A DNA stretch of 64,000 bases from assembly GCA_036704825.1 (NCBI GenBank), contig JAUBSN010000002.1, positions 124,001-188,000 of the forward strand, in the 5' to 3' direction. Position 1 is the first letter of the stretch. Each line of letters begins with the position of its first letter. Of this stretch, positions 32,466 to 41,616 are shown one piece after another. The notes under the pieces are model-generated. The model saw nothing but the letters and a program-made list of their open reading frames with translations, was not told the origin of the DNA and ran no database searches. A program made the translations under genes and the position numbers. Origin of the DNA: Microcoleus sp036704825 (GTDB lineage Bacteria > Cyanobacteriota > Cyanobacteriia > Cyanobacteriales > Microcoleaceae).

Positions 32466-32613
32466 CACCCGGTTTCTGACTCCCCACAGACTCCAAGAAA
32501 TCGGGTTTCTGCGATAATTTACACATCTTTACCGAGATTTTGATAATAATAAACCCGGTTTCTGACTCCTCACAGACTCTAAGAAACCGGGTTTCTGCGA
32601 TAATTTACGCATC
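32466..32613. repeat. Two near-tandem copies of the acccggtttct repeat
   Basis: Two 62-bp copies spaced 86 bp apart (32466-32527 and 32552-32613), each containing acccggtttctgactcc and gggtttctgcgataattta in inverted arrangement. The same core (aaaccgggtttct) is found near 20475, 48250-48320 and 49548. Confidence 0.8.
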
Positions 32614-32618
32614 CTAAC

Positions 32619-33052
32619 CTAGCTGATAAGAGCGGGCGTGATTGCTAATCCGACACAGCCCGTATTCCCTAACATTGCAGCTAGGATAAAACTCCCTTGG
32701 CTCGATCGCTTCAGGGAATTTACATTTAACAAAAACAAATTAACCAGGGAATTTTTGCCCTGAAAATAGGGCTTTTTGATGTGGGCCGCACTCAGCCTGT
32801 GCAATAATACCCAAGTCAACCAAGCTAAACTCGTACTCAGAAATAACACGAATATGGCGCCGGCGTAAATCCCACAGCCCCCGAAAAATCGCTTTGACGG
32901 GCTAAAACTAGAATTTGCAGCGGTATCCCAATCTAGAAAAGAAAGTGGCTCAGCAGCTTGGGAAAATTAACTGGGATGTACCGAAACAGCAGCAGTCCCA
33001 AGCCCGTCCAGATAACTAGAGGCGTATAAGCGTGAAATAATGTTTCAATCAT
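32619..33052 (-). pseudogene. Relic of an AEC-family (auxin efflux carrier-like) transporter
   Basis: From an ATG at 33052 the frame reads MIETLFHAYTPLVIWTGLGL and FPKLLSHFLF, then hits TAG. Past the stop it continues IGIPLQILVLARQSDFSGAVG, shifts frame, then reads LSTSLAWLTWVLLHRLS and GSFILAAMLGNTGCVGLAITPALI before another stop. These are the first four membrane segments of an AEC transporter, with one nonsense codon, at least one frameshift and the C-terminal half missing. Confidence 0.75.
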
Positions 33053-33405
33053 AAAAATTTAACTAGACAATTTGAAATGCCTTTATCTATTAATAATAAT
33101 GCTAAAATCAGTTTAAGAAATGCGAATTGTCGGTCGCACTTGCCCGCTTTTTCGCCCTAGCGTTTTCGCAGTACAGCAGACCCGAAAATTTTTGCCCAAA
33201 TTCCCGCACCTTGCAGGGCAGAATCCTCAGACTCCCAGCCCCCAATGCTTGCAGCTTTTTACCTTCACATTCACAAAACCTCTATTAATTTGACAAATGT
33301 GCGATCGAGTTATCTTGCCTTGGACGAACAGACGTGGAAGGTTTTCCTGCCGTTTCGAGCGAACGGAAACAGGGCGACACTAAAGCTGCTGATGACTTGC
33401 ACACA
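33053..33405. other. Intergenic region without recognised gene
   Basis: About 350 bp lying upstream of both the AEC relic and a small minus-strand gene. I see no gene, repeat or clear promoter. Confidence 0.4.
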
Positions 33406-33612
33406 TCAATTCAATTTCAAAGCATTAACAGGCACCTCATCCCAAGAACTAACCGTCCGCAAAGTAGCAACCCAGCCCTGCTGTTTTTGCTCTGCCGTCA
33501 AATTCTGCTCAAAAGATTCGTGGCAATCCTTCGCTTGAGTCTCGTCACAACAAGCAATGCAAGAATAAAGAATGCCCGACGGATCGATTTGCTCGTTTAC
33601 CCAAATAATCAC
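33406..33612 (-). CDS. Small conserved-looking hypothetical protein
   Basis: The 68-residue frame reads MIIWVNEQIDPSGILYSCIACCD, AKDCHESFEQNLTAEQKQQGW and TLRTVSSWDEVPVNALKLN. Composition is protein-like with a balanced charge pattern and a Cys pair, and I believe similar short proteins occur in related cyanobacteria, but I cannot name a family. The overlapping plus-strand frames look like its shadows. Confidence 0.5.
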   Translation of the reverse strand: MIIWVNEQIDPSGILYSCIACCDETQAKDCHESFEQNLTAEQKQQGWVATLRTVSSWDEVPVNALKLN

Positions 33613-33712
33613 GATTTACTCTCTCAATCAAAATCTACTGTTACTTAAATTTTCCTATATTTTTGCCACTTAAGTAGGTCGGTATTAATTAACCGGAGTG
33701 GGGCCTTTTAGC

Positions 33713-33939
33713 TTAACAGGCAAGATGCCTGTTCCACACACAGGCATCTTGCCTGTTATGCACACAGGCAAGATGCCTGTTCCACAACAGATGAATTTTT
33801 TGTGGGGAGTAGGGGTTGGGCTTCTAGCCCGCCCTGAATTACGCCAGATGCCTGTTCCACACACAGGCAAGATGCCTGTGCCACAACAGATGAATTTTTT
33901 GTGGGGAGTAGGGGTTGGGCTTCTAGCCCGCCCTGAATT
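33713..33939. repeat. Tandem array of acaggcaagatgcctgt palindromes with two longer direct repeats
   Basis: The palindrome acaggcaagatgcctgt or its inverse occurs about five times. Two almost identical units of about 79 bp (33762-33840 and 33860-33939) each add cagatgaattttttgtgggg and ggggttgggcttctagcccg. The right copy runs into the 3' end of the acetyltransferase gene and supplies its stop codon. Confidence 0.85.
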
Positions 33940-34423
33940 GTTTCGACGCCAAAGTTGCCAAAGACTCGCCCGCAACCCGGCAAATCCGCCAGTCGGGCAT
34001 CACATCAGCACCGATACCCTTGTAAAATCCGATCGCCAATTCATTCCAATCCAAAACACTCCATTCCAAACGCCCGCAGCCTTTTTCTACTGCCAACTGC
34101 GCTAAATAAACTATCAAAGACTTGCCAATTCCCCGCCCTCGAAACTCAGGGAGCACGAACAAATCTTCCAAATAAATTCCCGGCTGAGTCAAAAAAGTAG
34201 AATAATTGTAAAAAAACAGCGCCCAGCCCACAACTCGATTTTCGCACTCCGCTAAAATCGCTTCAGCAAAAGGTCGATCGCCAAACAAATGATGTTCCAA
34301 ATCAACGGCATTGCCAGTAACCGCATGAGATAATTTTTCGTACTCAGCTAAAGCTTTAATCAAATCAAACAGCACCGGCACGTCGGCGCGGGTAGCGGGG
34401 CGCAAAATTACCTCAGAAGACAT
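33923..34423 (-). CDS. GNAT-family N-acetyltransferase
   Basis: I prefer ATG 34423 (MSSEVILRPATRADV) to the upstream start at 34447. The protein of about 166 residues has the GNAT acetyl-CoA motif LFVLPEFRGRGIGKSLIVYLAQLA and the later WNELAIGFYKGIGA block. It resembles the SAT1/diamine acetyltransferase-like branch (YLEDLFV), but the substrate is unknown. The last five residues (QFRAG) and the stop come from the repeat at 33860-33939, so the native C-terminus was replaced. The catalytic core is complete and the gene may still work. Confidence 0.85.
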   Translation of the reverse strand: MSSEVILRPATRADVPVLFDLIKALAEYEKLSHAVTGNAVDLEHHLFGDRPFAEAILAECENRVVGWALFFYNYSTFLTQPGIYLEDLFVLPEFRGRGIGKSLIVYLAQLAVEKGCGRLEWSVLDWNELAIGFYKGIGADVMPDWRICRVAGESLATLASKQFRAG

Positions 34424-34596
34424 AAATAAGTAAGCAGTACGCGACAATCCACAATTAAAAATACCACATCAAGACATTTTTAATTGGTAATTTTTAATTA
34501 AGATTTTCCACCTTGAACAAGCATATTTACGGCGTCGGAGTTCCCACCCATAATAATTTTACAATTTTTCCAAATGCAAACTCAATATTTTTTAGC

Positions 34597-35670
34597 TTAT
34601 TTCAACCAGCCCTTCAATCGTTCCGTCACTTGAGGCCGCCGCAGTTTCCGCATTGCCTTATTTTGAATTTGACGGACTCGTTCGCGGGACAAATTGAACA
34701 AACTGCTGACCTCTTCTAAAGTGTAAGGTTCGCCGGTCAGCAAACCGTAACGCATAGCAACAATCTCTTTTTCCCGCTCAGTCAAAATACTGTCCAACAC
34801 CTCCAAAATATCTTGGCGCATCATCATCTCATTCATCTGAGCTTCTGGAGATTGCGTCGCGTTATCTTCGAGAACATCCAAAAGTTCCGAACTTTCTTCC
34901 GTGCCGATGCGGTGGTTGAGAGACAAAGATTGCCGGCGTACTTGCTGGAGGTAGCGAAGCTGTTCGCAAGTAACTTCCATTTCTTTAGCAAGTTCAGTTT
35001 CAGTTGGATTGCGTTGAAGAGAACGCCTCAAATCTCGATAAACTTTTTTGAGTTTATTTAACTGTTCGACAATGTGAATCGGCAAGCGAATCGTTCGCCC
35101 TTGATTGGCAATTGTCCGGGTAATTCCTTGGCGAATCCACCAATAGGCATAGGTAGAAAACTTGTAACCCTTCTCCGGATCGAACTTTTCGGCAGCCCGA
35201 TTCAAACCTAAAGCCCCTTCCTGAATTAAATCGAGAAAAGGCACGCCCCGATTGAGATAGCGTTTGGCAATCGAAACCACCAAGCGCAAATTCGAGCTGA
35301 TCATTTTCCGTTTCGCCGACTGACACTGGTGGCGAAGCTGTTGCAGTTGAGTTTCGCTCACTCCCACAGCCGCTGCGAGTTCAGCTTTTGTCGGCACTCT
35401 CTCAAATTCCTGCTGCAAACGCTGTTCTAGTTCGTCCAGGGCTACCAATTCTTGAACTCGGCGCGCCAACTCCACCTCTTCGGCTGCTGTCAGTAGAGGA
35501 TACCGAGCCATTTCCTTGAACAAAGCTCCCACTGGATCGTCGGCAGACCAGTTGTTGTATGCTGACGATCGATTTACCGTCGGACGATCGCTCTCGGTGT
35601 CTTCATCTTGTGCGATCGCGAATGAGGCTTCGGGTGCCACCGCAAAACTGCCTAGGTCAGATTCTGCCAT
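34597..35670 (-). CDS. Group 2 RNA polymerase sigma-70 factor (SigC-like)
   Basis: The 357-residue protein has region 1.2 (DPVGALFKEMARYPLLTAAEEVELARR), region 2 (NLRLVVSIAKRYLNRGVPFLDLIQEGALGLNRAAEKFDP, then KFSTYAYWWIRQGITR) and region 3. Region 4 includes EEVSSLFNLSRERVRQIQNKAMRKLR. It lacks the long N-terminus of primary sigma, so it is a group 2 factor. The wording YLNRGVPF and LGLNRAAEKF fits SigC better than SigB/D/E. In cyanobacteria SigC is linked to stationary phase and nitrogen or carbon balance. It is monocistronic. Confidence 0.85.
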   Translation of the reverse strand: MAESDLGSFAVAPEASFAIAQDEDTESDRPTVNRSSAYNNWSADDPVGALFKEMARYPLLTAAEEVELARRVQELVALDELEQRLQQEFERVPTKAELAAAVGVSETQLQQLRHQCQSAKRKMISSNLRLVVSIAKRYLNRGVPFLDLIQEGALGLNRAAEKFDPEKGYKFSTYAYWWIRQGITRTIANQGRTIRLPIHIVEQLNKLKKVYRDLRRSLQRNPTETELAKEMEVTCEQLRYLQQVRRQSLSLNHRIGTEESSELLDVLEDNATQSPEAQMNEMMMRQDILEVLDSILTEREKEIVAMRYGLLTGEPYTLEEVSSLFNLSRERVRQIQNKAMRKLRRPQVTERLKGWLK

Positions 35671-35773
35671 ATCGTGCTTGGTGTCGGTGGAATAATTTGA
35701 AAACTATCCCTTAACTTTAACCAATTTAACCGGAAATTTCCGAAATCCGAAATCCAAAATCCAAAATCCAAAA

Positions 35774-37447
35774 TCAATTAGTTCGAGCCAGTAAAGGAGC
35801 AGCCTGCAATAATTGCTGAGTGTAAGGGTGCTGCGGATTAGCAAAAATATCCCTAGTCTTGCCGATTTCAACAATTTTTCCAGCATTCATTACCGCAATG
35901 CGATCGCAAAAAAATCTCGCCACCCACAAATCGTGCGTAATAAACAGATAAGTCAAATTAAATTCCTGCTTCAACTCCAACATCAGCTCTAATACTTGAG
36001 TCTGCACGCTGGCATCCAGCATACTTACGGGCTCGTCGCAAATAATTAGTTGCGGGCGAGTAATCAAAGCGCGGGCGATCGAAACCCGCTGCTGCTGTCC
36101 TCCCGACAATTCCCCCGGATAGCGGCGAAAGAAATCCTCCCCTGGACTTAAACCCACCCGCTCTAACATTTCGATTACTTGTTTTTTAGCTTCGCTGGCA
36201 TTAGCTAATTTGTGAATAAATAAAGGGTCAGCAATACTTTGTCCGACTGTCATCATCGGATTGAGGCAAGCGTGGGGGTCTTGAAAAATCATTTGCATTT
36301 CGCGGCGGTGCTTCCTCACAGCATCGCGGCTCAGGGCAGTTATATCTATTCCTTGAAATTCCACTTTGCCGCCAGTCGCGGTAATTAGCTGCAAAATCGT
36401 GCGTGACAAGGTACTTTTTCCGCAGCCGGACTCCCCCACCAGCCCTAGGGTTTCTCCCCGTTCTAGCTCTAAACTAACGCCGTCTACGGCTTTAATTACC
36501 TGCCGATTCCTGGAAAACAACTGATCTAATAAATTGCTTTCTAAACTGTAGTGTTGCTGCAAATTCGTTACGGTCAAAAGAGGCGAATTTGTTGAGTTTG
36601 CAGTAACGACTTCAGTCTTGATTTCCTCGAATGCTAACCCTTTGTCAGAATCGGCTTGAATGTGTAAAGCTGCTTTGAGGAGCGATCGAGTATATTCGTG
36701 CTGCGGCTTTTCAAACACATTTTGTACCGGCCCTGTTTCTACGACTTTGCCACCGTACATCACCGCAATGCGATCGCAATACTCAGCCACCATCGCCAAA
36801 TCGTGAGAAATCAACAAAATAGCCGTTCCCCGTTCCTCGCAAAGTCTGGTTAATTCCTGCAAAATCTGGGCTGCTACAGTTACGTCCAAACTCGTAGTCG
36901 GTTCGTCGGCCACGATTAATTTAGGATCGAGCAAAACAGCCAAAGCAATTGCTACTCTTTGGCGCATTCCGCCGCTAAATTCGTGGGGAAATTGCGACCA
37001 GCGAGACGCCGGAATTTTCACAGCTTCCAAAATGTCGATCGCCCGTTTCTTGGCTTGCTTGCGATCCAAATTCGGTCTGTGAGCTTGCAAAGTCTCGATG
37101 CAGTGTTCCCCGACAGTCATCAAAGGATCGAGACGAGTCATCGGATCTTGAAAAATCAATGCCACAGCTTCGCCCCGAAACTGTCTGAGTCGAGAGGCAT
37201 TCATCTCAAACACCGACTCTCCAGCAAAACTAACTCGCCCCTCAATCAGCGTCGAATCCGGCAACAACCGCATCGCCGCCCTTCCCAAAGTTGACTTGCC
37301 GCACCCAGACTCCCCAACTAATCCGAGCTTTTCCCCCGGTTTCAGCGTCAGGGAAACCCCGTCAACGGCCCAACCGGATTGTCCCCGCCGCTGAGGATAA
37401 GCTACTCGCAGATTGTCAACGGAAAATAGAGAAGAGTCATTAGTCAT
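35774..37447 (-). CDS. Fused dipeptide/oligopeptide-type ABC transporter ATPase (two ATPase domains)
   Basis: The 557-residue protein holds two complete ABC ATPase domains. Domain 1 has GLVGESGCGKSTLGRAA, signature FSGGMRQRVAIALA and Walker B LIVADEPTTSLD. Domain 2 has GLVGESGCGKSTLSRTI, LSGGQQQRVSIARA and LIICDEPVSMLD. It corresponds to DppD-DppF in one chain, like YejF or GsiA. Its partner permeases and binding protein are not in the window, so they are probably elsewhere. Substrate (peptides, glutathione or nickel) cannot be told. The gene start at 37447 abuts a heptamer repeat array. Confidence 0.9.
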   Translation of the reverse strand: MTNDSSLFSVDNLRVAYPQRRGQSGWAVDGVSLTLKPGEKLGLVGESGCGKSTLGRAAMRLLPDSTLIEGRVSFAGESVFEMNASRLRQFRGEAVALIFQDPMTRLDPLMTVGEHCIETLQAHRPNLDRKQAKKRAIDILEAVKIPASRWSQFPHEFSGGMRQRVAIALAVLLDPKLIVADEPTTSLDVTVAAQILQELTRLCEERGTAILLISHDLAMVAEYCDRIAVMYGGKVVETGPVQNVFEKPQHEYTRSLLKAALHIQADSDKGLAFEEIKTEVVTANSTNSPLLTVTNLQQHYSLESNLLDQLFSRNRQVIKAVDGVSLELERGETLGLVGESGCGKSTLSRTILQLITATGGKVEFQGIDITALSRDAVRKHRREMQMIFQDPHACLNPMMTVGQSIADPLFIHKLANASEAKKQVIEMLERVGLSPGEDFFRRYPGELSGGQQQRVSIARALITRPQLIICDEPVSMLDASVQTQVLELMLELKQEFNLTYLFITHDLWVARFFCDRIAVMNAGKIVEIGKTRDIFANPQHPYTQQLLQAAPLLARTN

Positions 37448-37848
37448 TAGTCATTAGTCCTTAGTTATTAGTCATCAGTCATCAGTCATTAGTTATTAGT
37501 CATCAGTCATCAGTCATTAGTTATTAGTCATCAGTCATCAGTCATTAGTCATCAGTCATCAGTCATTAGTCATCAGTCATCAGTCATCAGTCATTAGTCA
37601 TCAGTCATTAGTTATTAGTCATTTGTTGTATCATCTCCCGTCCTATGGTTATCAGTTGTCAGTTATCAATCATTGTTAGCAGTCATTGTTAGTTATTAGT
37701 CAGTATTTATTGGCGACAGGCTTTTAGTTTGTTGGTAAATGAAAGAGTAATTAGCTACCAATCGAGTTTTATTGGTGCATAAGCCACTCCTCCGACGATT
37801 ACTAACTAATAACTAATAACTAATAACTAATAACTAATGACTGATGAC
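37441..37848. repeat. Heptanucleotide tandem array (TCATTAG/TCATCAG/TTATTAG) with inverted copies
   Basis: About 26 heptamers run from 37441 to 37625, alternating tcattag, tcatcag and ttattag. A degenerate zone follows, and from about 37801 to 37848 reverse-complement units (ctaataa, ctaatga, ctgatga) appear. This is the short tandemly repeated repetitive (STRR) type known from cyanobacteria. The two arms can pair as a giant hairpin between two minus-strand genes. Confidence 0.9.
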
Positions 37849-38432
37849 TAAATTTCCCTTCGCTTCAACTCCGCTCTCCGCAGTATGTAAGTAGCGGCAC
37901 AATCTGCGTGAGGATGGTCTGCTAAAACTTCCGCTAGTTCCAGCACGTATCCGGCGATATCCGGCCCCAGCTTCTCAGTCAGCACTTGACGTTCCCGAGA
38001 GGCGAGTTCTTGCACGCGGGCCCTAGCTTGCCAATTCGGAGAAAACATCTTGTCAATCTCGGTATGGAATCCCAGACTTTCGAGAATGTCCCACTCGCCG
38101 TTATCGCACCAAATGCCCCCGCACAACATACAGCGCTCTATGTAAAAGGGTACTCTGCTGAAAGGAACTTTCGCCCGCGACAAATAGTGACCGTCTTCGG
38201 GACACAGCGCTGCTTTGCTGTCGTAGACAGACGGGGTGAATTCTATGCCGAGAGTCCCTGTCGCATTACGCTTCTCGGATTTGTTGTACCACTGGTTCTG
38301 CTCTTTTTGCCAAGCTTCGTATTCTCTGCCTGGAATCCAGATACCGTAACAGTTGGGACACCACTGCACCGACATGCTGCCGGCTAAGGTACCGCCTTCT
38401 AAATTGGGATGTTTGCATTTTGGACATTCCAC
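37848..38432 (-). CDS. Zinc-ribbon (TFIIB-type) protein
   Basis: The 194-residue protein has two CxxC...CxxC zinc ribbons: CPKCKH with CPNCYGIW (about 3-31), and CPED with CMLCGGIWCDNGEW (about 77-112). The WCPNCxGIW / CGGIWxDxGE pattern is that of zf-TFIIB domains (PF13453). The C-terminal half is helical (RVQELASRERQVLTEKLG). Such proteins are common but unstudied in cyanobacteria. The final codons touch the inverted heptamer repeat. It lies 46 bp downstream of the PatD-like gene, co-directional. Confidence 0.8.
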   Translation of the reverse strand: MECPKCKHPNLEGGTLAGSMSVQWCPNCYGIWIPGREYEAWQKEQNQWYNKSEKRNATGTLGIEFTPSVYDSKAALCPEDGHYLSRAKVPFSRVPFYIERCMLCGGIWCDNGEWDILESLGFHTEIDKMFSPNWQARARVQELASRERQVLTEKLGPDIAGYVLELAEVLADHPHADCAATYILRRAELKRREI

Positions 38433-38477
38433 CGCTTTATTTCTCCTTGCCTTATTAATTCTCTGTTAATTCAATTA

Positions 38478-38876
38478 TTAATTCTGTATCTGGGCGGGCC
38501 CTGAAGAACCAGAATTTTTTTGCAGCAGCGCGCCGCAGTAGCCGATTAGCGTGTTGAGCCGCGCGATCGCCGCACTTTGCCTCGCCTTTGCTGTCGCTGG
38601 CTGGCGCGACGCTTGCAAAAACGCGACATCTGTCCCCAATAACCGCAGTTGCTTGTGAATTTCCGTCAAATAGGACTGCTCTGGGGGTGTTTCTGAGGCG
38701 TCTAACTCATCGCTTTCGGCTCTCATAATTTGGTTTCCGAAAAATTGTTGCACTTTTGTGTATTCGATCGCCAGCGCGGCCCGATCCAGATTATCCTCTG
38801 CTGCTGTTCTTTGTAGTTGTTCTAGTGCTTGCTGTAATTCTTGGTAGCACTGGCGGCGGTCTTCGGACAATATCAT
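38478..38876 (-). CDS. patD: PatD-like protein (heterocyst frequency control family)
   Basis: The 132-residue, largely helical protein matches my memory of PatD: an N-terminal coiled segment (YQELQQALEQL), then VQQFFGNQIM, and the conserved block EIHKQLRLLGTDVAFLQASRQPATAKARQ followed by LIGYCGALL. In Anabaena PatD interacts with FtsZ and affects heterocyst frequency. In a probably non-heterocystous organism it would act in cell division instead; this is inferred. The start ATG 38876 and length fit the family. Identification rests on one conserved block, so the symbol is tentative. Confidence 0.6.
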   Translation of the reverse strand: MILSEDRRQCYQELQQALEQLQRTAAEDNLDRAALAIEYTKVQQFFGNQIMRAESDELDASETPPEQSYLTEIHKQLRLLGTDVAFLQASRQPATAKARQSAAIARLNTLIGYCGALLQKNSGSSGPAQIQN

Positions 38877-39327
38877 GATTTTGTAAACAAATTTGTATTT
38901 ATAATCTAAAGTAGATACTTACTTAAGTTTGCTCATATTGAGGGAAGTCGTGGGTTTTTGGAGCAATTCCCTGTTTTTTGAGAACTTTTTCTGATAGAGT
39001 GGCCTGATTAAACCCTTCTGGCTCATGCTTTTAGTTTAGCGTTGCCTGTGAATGCCGATCGCCAGCTACCTCAACTGCTACCGCCAAAATATGCTTATTT
39101 TACCCGATCGACAGACCGTGGTAGCAGTGGTATCACTATATTTTCCTACCTGCGAGGGGGGGCGACTCGGAATTAGATAGGTATAGTTAACGCAAAAATC
39201 GACTATTTTTTGGAATTGCAAATTGTGGCATTCAATTAGTTTAGTATAGCTAAACACATAATTTCGGCAATTCAACCGAAAAACGGCTTTTTAGCATTTG
39301 TATTTCTAAGTTTTAAAGGTGTACCCC
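38877..39327. other. Intergenic region upstream of the rel gene
   Basis: About 450 bp between divergent genes. No gene seen. It must carry the promoters of the patD-like gene and rel, but I cannot assign boxes with confidence. The ribosome binding site of rel (aaaggtg) ends 7 bp before ATG 39328. Confidence 0.4.
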
Positions 39328-41601
39328 ATGAACGCGAACACTCTGACTCAATCTCCTTCGATCGATCCTGCTGTAGTTCCCGATTGGCTGCAAGAATGCC
39401 TGAATACTCGATCGCAGCCTGATGGGGCCCCTAACCAGAATTGCTCGACGGACGACAGCTTAATTTGTCGGGCCTTTGAATTTGCCCGCGACTTGCACGA
39501 AGGACAATACCGCAAATCTGGAGAACCTTACATTTGCCATCCGGTAGCTGTCGCTGGAATACTCCGGTATATGGGCGGCAACAACGTCATGATTGCCGCC
39601 GGCTTCCTCCACGACATTGTTGAAGATACAGATATTACTCTCGAAGAAATAGAACAGCGGTTCGGCGCCGAAGTGCGACAGTTGGTTGAAGGTGTCACCA
39701 AGCTTTCTAAGTTTAATTTTTCCAGCAAAACAGAGCGCCTTGCGGAAAATTTCCGCCGAATGTTCCTAGCAATGGCTAAAGATATTCGCGTCATTGTCGT
39801 CAAACTCGCAGACAGGCTGCACAACATGAGGACTTTGGAGCATTTGTCCGAAGAAAAGCAGCGCAGTATTGCCCTAGAAACCCGAGATATTTTTGCTCCC
39901 CTAGCAAACCGTTTGGGTATCGGCCGCTTTAAGTGGGAATTAGAAGATTTAGCCTTTAAATACCTGGAACCGGAAGCTTACCGCGAAATTCAGGAATTGG
40001 TGGCGGTGAAGCGGGCCGATCGAGAAACTCAACTCGCAGAAGTCACCGATTGTTTGCGAGAAAGGCTTGACAATTTAGGCATTAAATGCTACGAAGTTAG
40101 CGGCCGTCCCAAACATTTGTACGGGATTTACGCGAAAATGCAGCGCCGCCAGAAAGGGTTTAACCAAGTGTACGATATTGCGGCGGTGCGGATCATAGTA
40201 GAAACCAATGATGACTGTTATCGGGCTTTGGCGATCGTCCACGATTCTTTCCGCCCGATTCCCGGCCGCTTTAAAGATTATATCGGTTTACCAAAAGCCA
40301 ACCGCTACCAATCTTTGCACACGGGAGTAATCGGAACCAGCGGCCGCCCCATCGAAGTGCAAATTCGCACCGTAGCCATGCACCACATTGCAGAATACGG
40401 CATTGCCGCGCACTGGAAATACAAAGAAACTGGCGGTTCTAACACAACAGTCACCGGCGACGACGAAAAATTTACTTGGCTGCGGCAACTCCTAGAATGG
40501 CAAAGCGACCTCAAAGACGATCGCGAATATTTACAAAGCATTAAGGACAACTTATTCGACGAAGATATTTACGTTTTTACTCCTAACGGAGACGTAATTG
40601 CTCTCAATAGCGGGTCAACTCCCGTAGATTTTGCTTACCGCATTCACACAGAAATTGGCAATCACTGCACCGGTGCGAGAGTCAACGGGCGAATGGTAAC
40701 ACTAGACAAGGTTTTAAAGAACGGCGATATTGTAGAAATCTTGACCCAAAAAAATGGTCATCCGAGTTCCGACTGGCTGAATTTTGTCAAGACAAACGGA
40801 GCAAAAAACCGAATTCGCCAGTGGTTGAAGCGATCGCACCGAGATGAAAACCTCGCTCGCGGGCGGGAATTGCTGGAAAAAGAATTAGGTAAAAACGGCT
40901 TAGAATCTTTGCTGAAATCTGAACCAATGCAGTCGGTGGCTCAGCGCTGCAACTACCACAGCGTCGAAGATTTAATCGCCGGTTTGGGCTACGGCGAAGT
41001 CACCCTAAATCTCGTAGTAAATCGACTGCGAGATTTAGTAAAAGTGCAGCAAAAAATTGAAGCTGCTCCTGCAGGAGGACAGGAATTGCCCCAGCTAATA
41101 CCTGCATCGACGACACCGAAACCAGTACCGAGTTCGTCTCCGAGCAAATCGCCGATCGCAGGTGTAGAGGGACTGCTGTACCATTTAGCAGGCTGTTGCT
41201 GTCCGATTCCCGGAGAATCAATTATTGGAGTTGTGACTCGCACTCGCGGAATTTCGATTCACCGGCAAGGATGTTCAAATGTTGACAGCGTACCTGGGGA
41301 TCGCTTAGTTCCTGTGAGTTGGAATTCCAGCAACCGCAACGAATCTCGACCCAACACTTATCCGGTTAACATTCAAATTGAAGCCCTCGATCGAGTGGGA
41401 GTTCTCAATGATGTTTTATCGCATTTGAAGGACAACCAAGTAAACGTCCGCAGCGCTCAAGTCAAAACATATCCCGGATTGCCGGCATTAATTGACTTGT
41501 GCATGGATATCCAGGATAAACAACAGTTCGAGCGCACTTGTATGCAAATTAAAAAGATGAGCGATATTTTGAATTTGCGGAGGCTGAGTGAAGGGAATTA
41601 A
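39328..41601 (+). CDS. Bifunctional (p)ppGpp synthetase/hydrolase (RelA/SpoT)
   Basis: ATG 39328 (MNANTLTQ) is preferred over GTG 39319 because aaaggtg lies at the right distance. The 757-residue protein has an HD hydrolase domain (ICHPVAVAGIL, GFLHDIVEDTD), and a synthetase domain (RPKHLYGIYAKM, PGRFKDYIGLPKANRYQSLHT, EVQIRT). A TGS domain (YVFTPNGDVIALNSGSTPVDFAYRIHT) and a C-terminal ACT domain (QIEALDRVGVLNDVLSHL) complete it. The basic RFKD motif marks a bifunctional enzyme. It makes and destroys the stringent alarmone from GTP or GDP and ATP. Length is typical. Confidence 0.95.
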   Translation: MNANTLTQSPSIDPAVVPDWLQECLNTRSQPDGAPNQNCSTDDSLICRAFEFARDLHEGQYRKSGEPYICHPVAVAGILRYMGGNNVMIAAGFLHDIVEDTDITLEEIEQRFGAEVRQLVEGVTKLSKFNFSSKTERLAENFRRMFLAMAKDIRVIVVKLADRLHNMRTLEHLSEEKQRSIALETRDIFAPLANRLGIGRFKWELEDLAFKYLEPEAYREIQELVAVKRADRETQLAEVTDCLRERLDNLGIKCYEVSGRPKHLYGIYAKMQRRQKGFNQVYDIAAVRIIVETNDDCYRALAIVHDSFRPIPGRFKDYIGLPKANRYQSLHTGVIGTSGRPIEVQIRTVAMHHIAEYGIAAHWKYKETGGSNTTVTGDDEKFTWLRQLLEWQSDLKDDREYLQSIKDNLFDEDIYVFTPNGDVIALNSGSTPVDFAYRIHTEIGNHCTGARVNGRMVTLDKVLKNGDIVEILTQKNGHPSSDWLNFVKTNGAKNRIRQWLKRSHRDENLARGRELLEKELGKNGLESLLKSEPMQSVAQRCNYHSVEDLIAGLGYGEVTLNLVVNRLRDLVKVQQKIEAAPAGGQELPQLIPASTTPKPVPSSSPSKSPIAGVEGLLYHLAGCCCPIPGESIIGVVTRTRGISIHRQGCSNVDSVPGDRLVPVSWNSSNRNESRPNTYPVNIQIEALDRVGVLNDVLSHLKDNQVNVRSAQVKTYPGLPALIDLCMDIQDKQQFERTCMQIKKMSDILNLRRLSEGN

Positions 41602-41616
41602 GAGGAAAGTTACCGC

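Noticed and set aside
33245..33648. Two overlapping plus-strand frames of 97 and 104 codons
   Set aside because: They mirror the more protein-like minus-strand frame at 33406-33612.
37441..37625. CRISPR array
   Set aside because: The repeat unit is 7 bp with no spacers; it is a tandem heptamer array. No other CRISPR-like array was seen.
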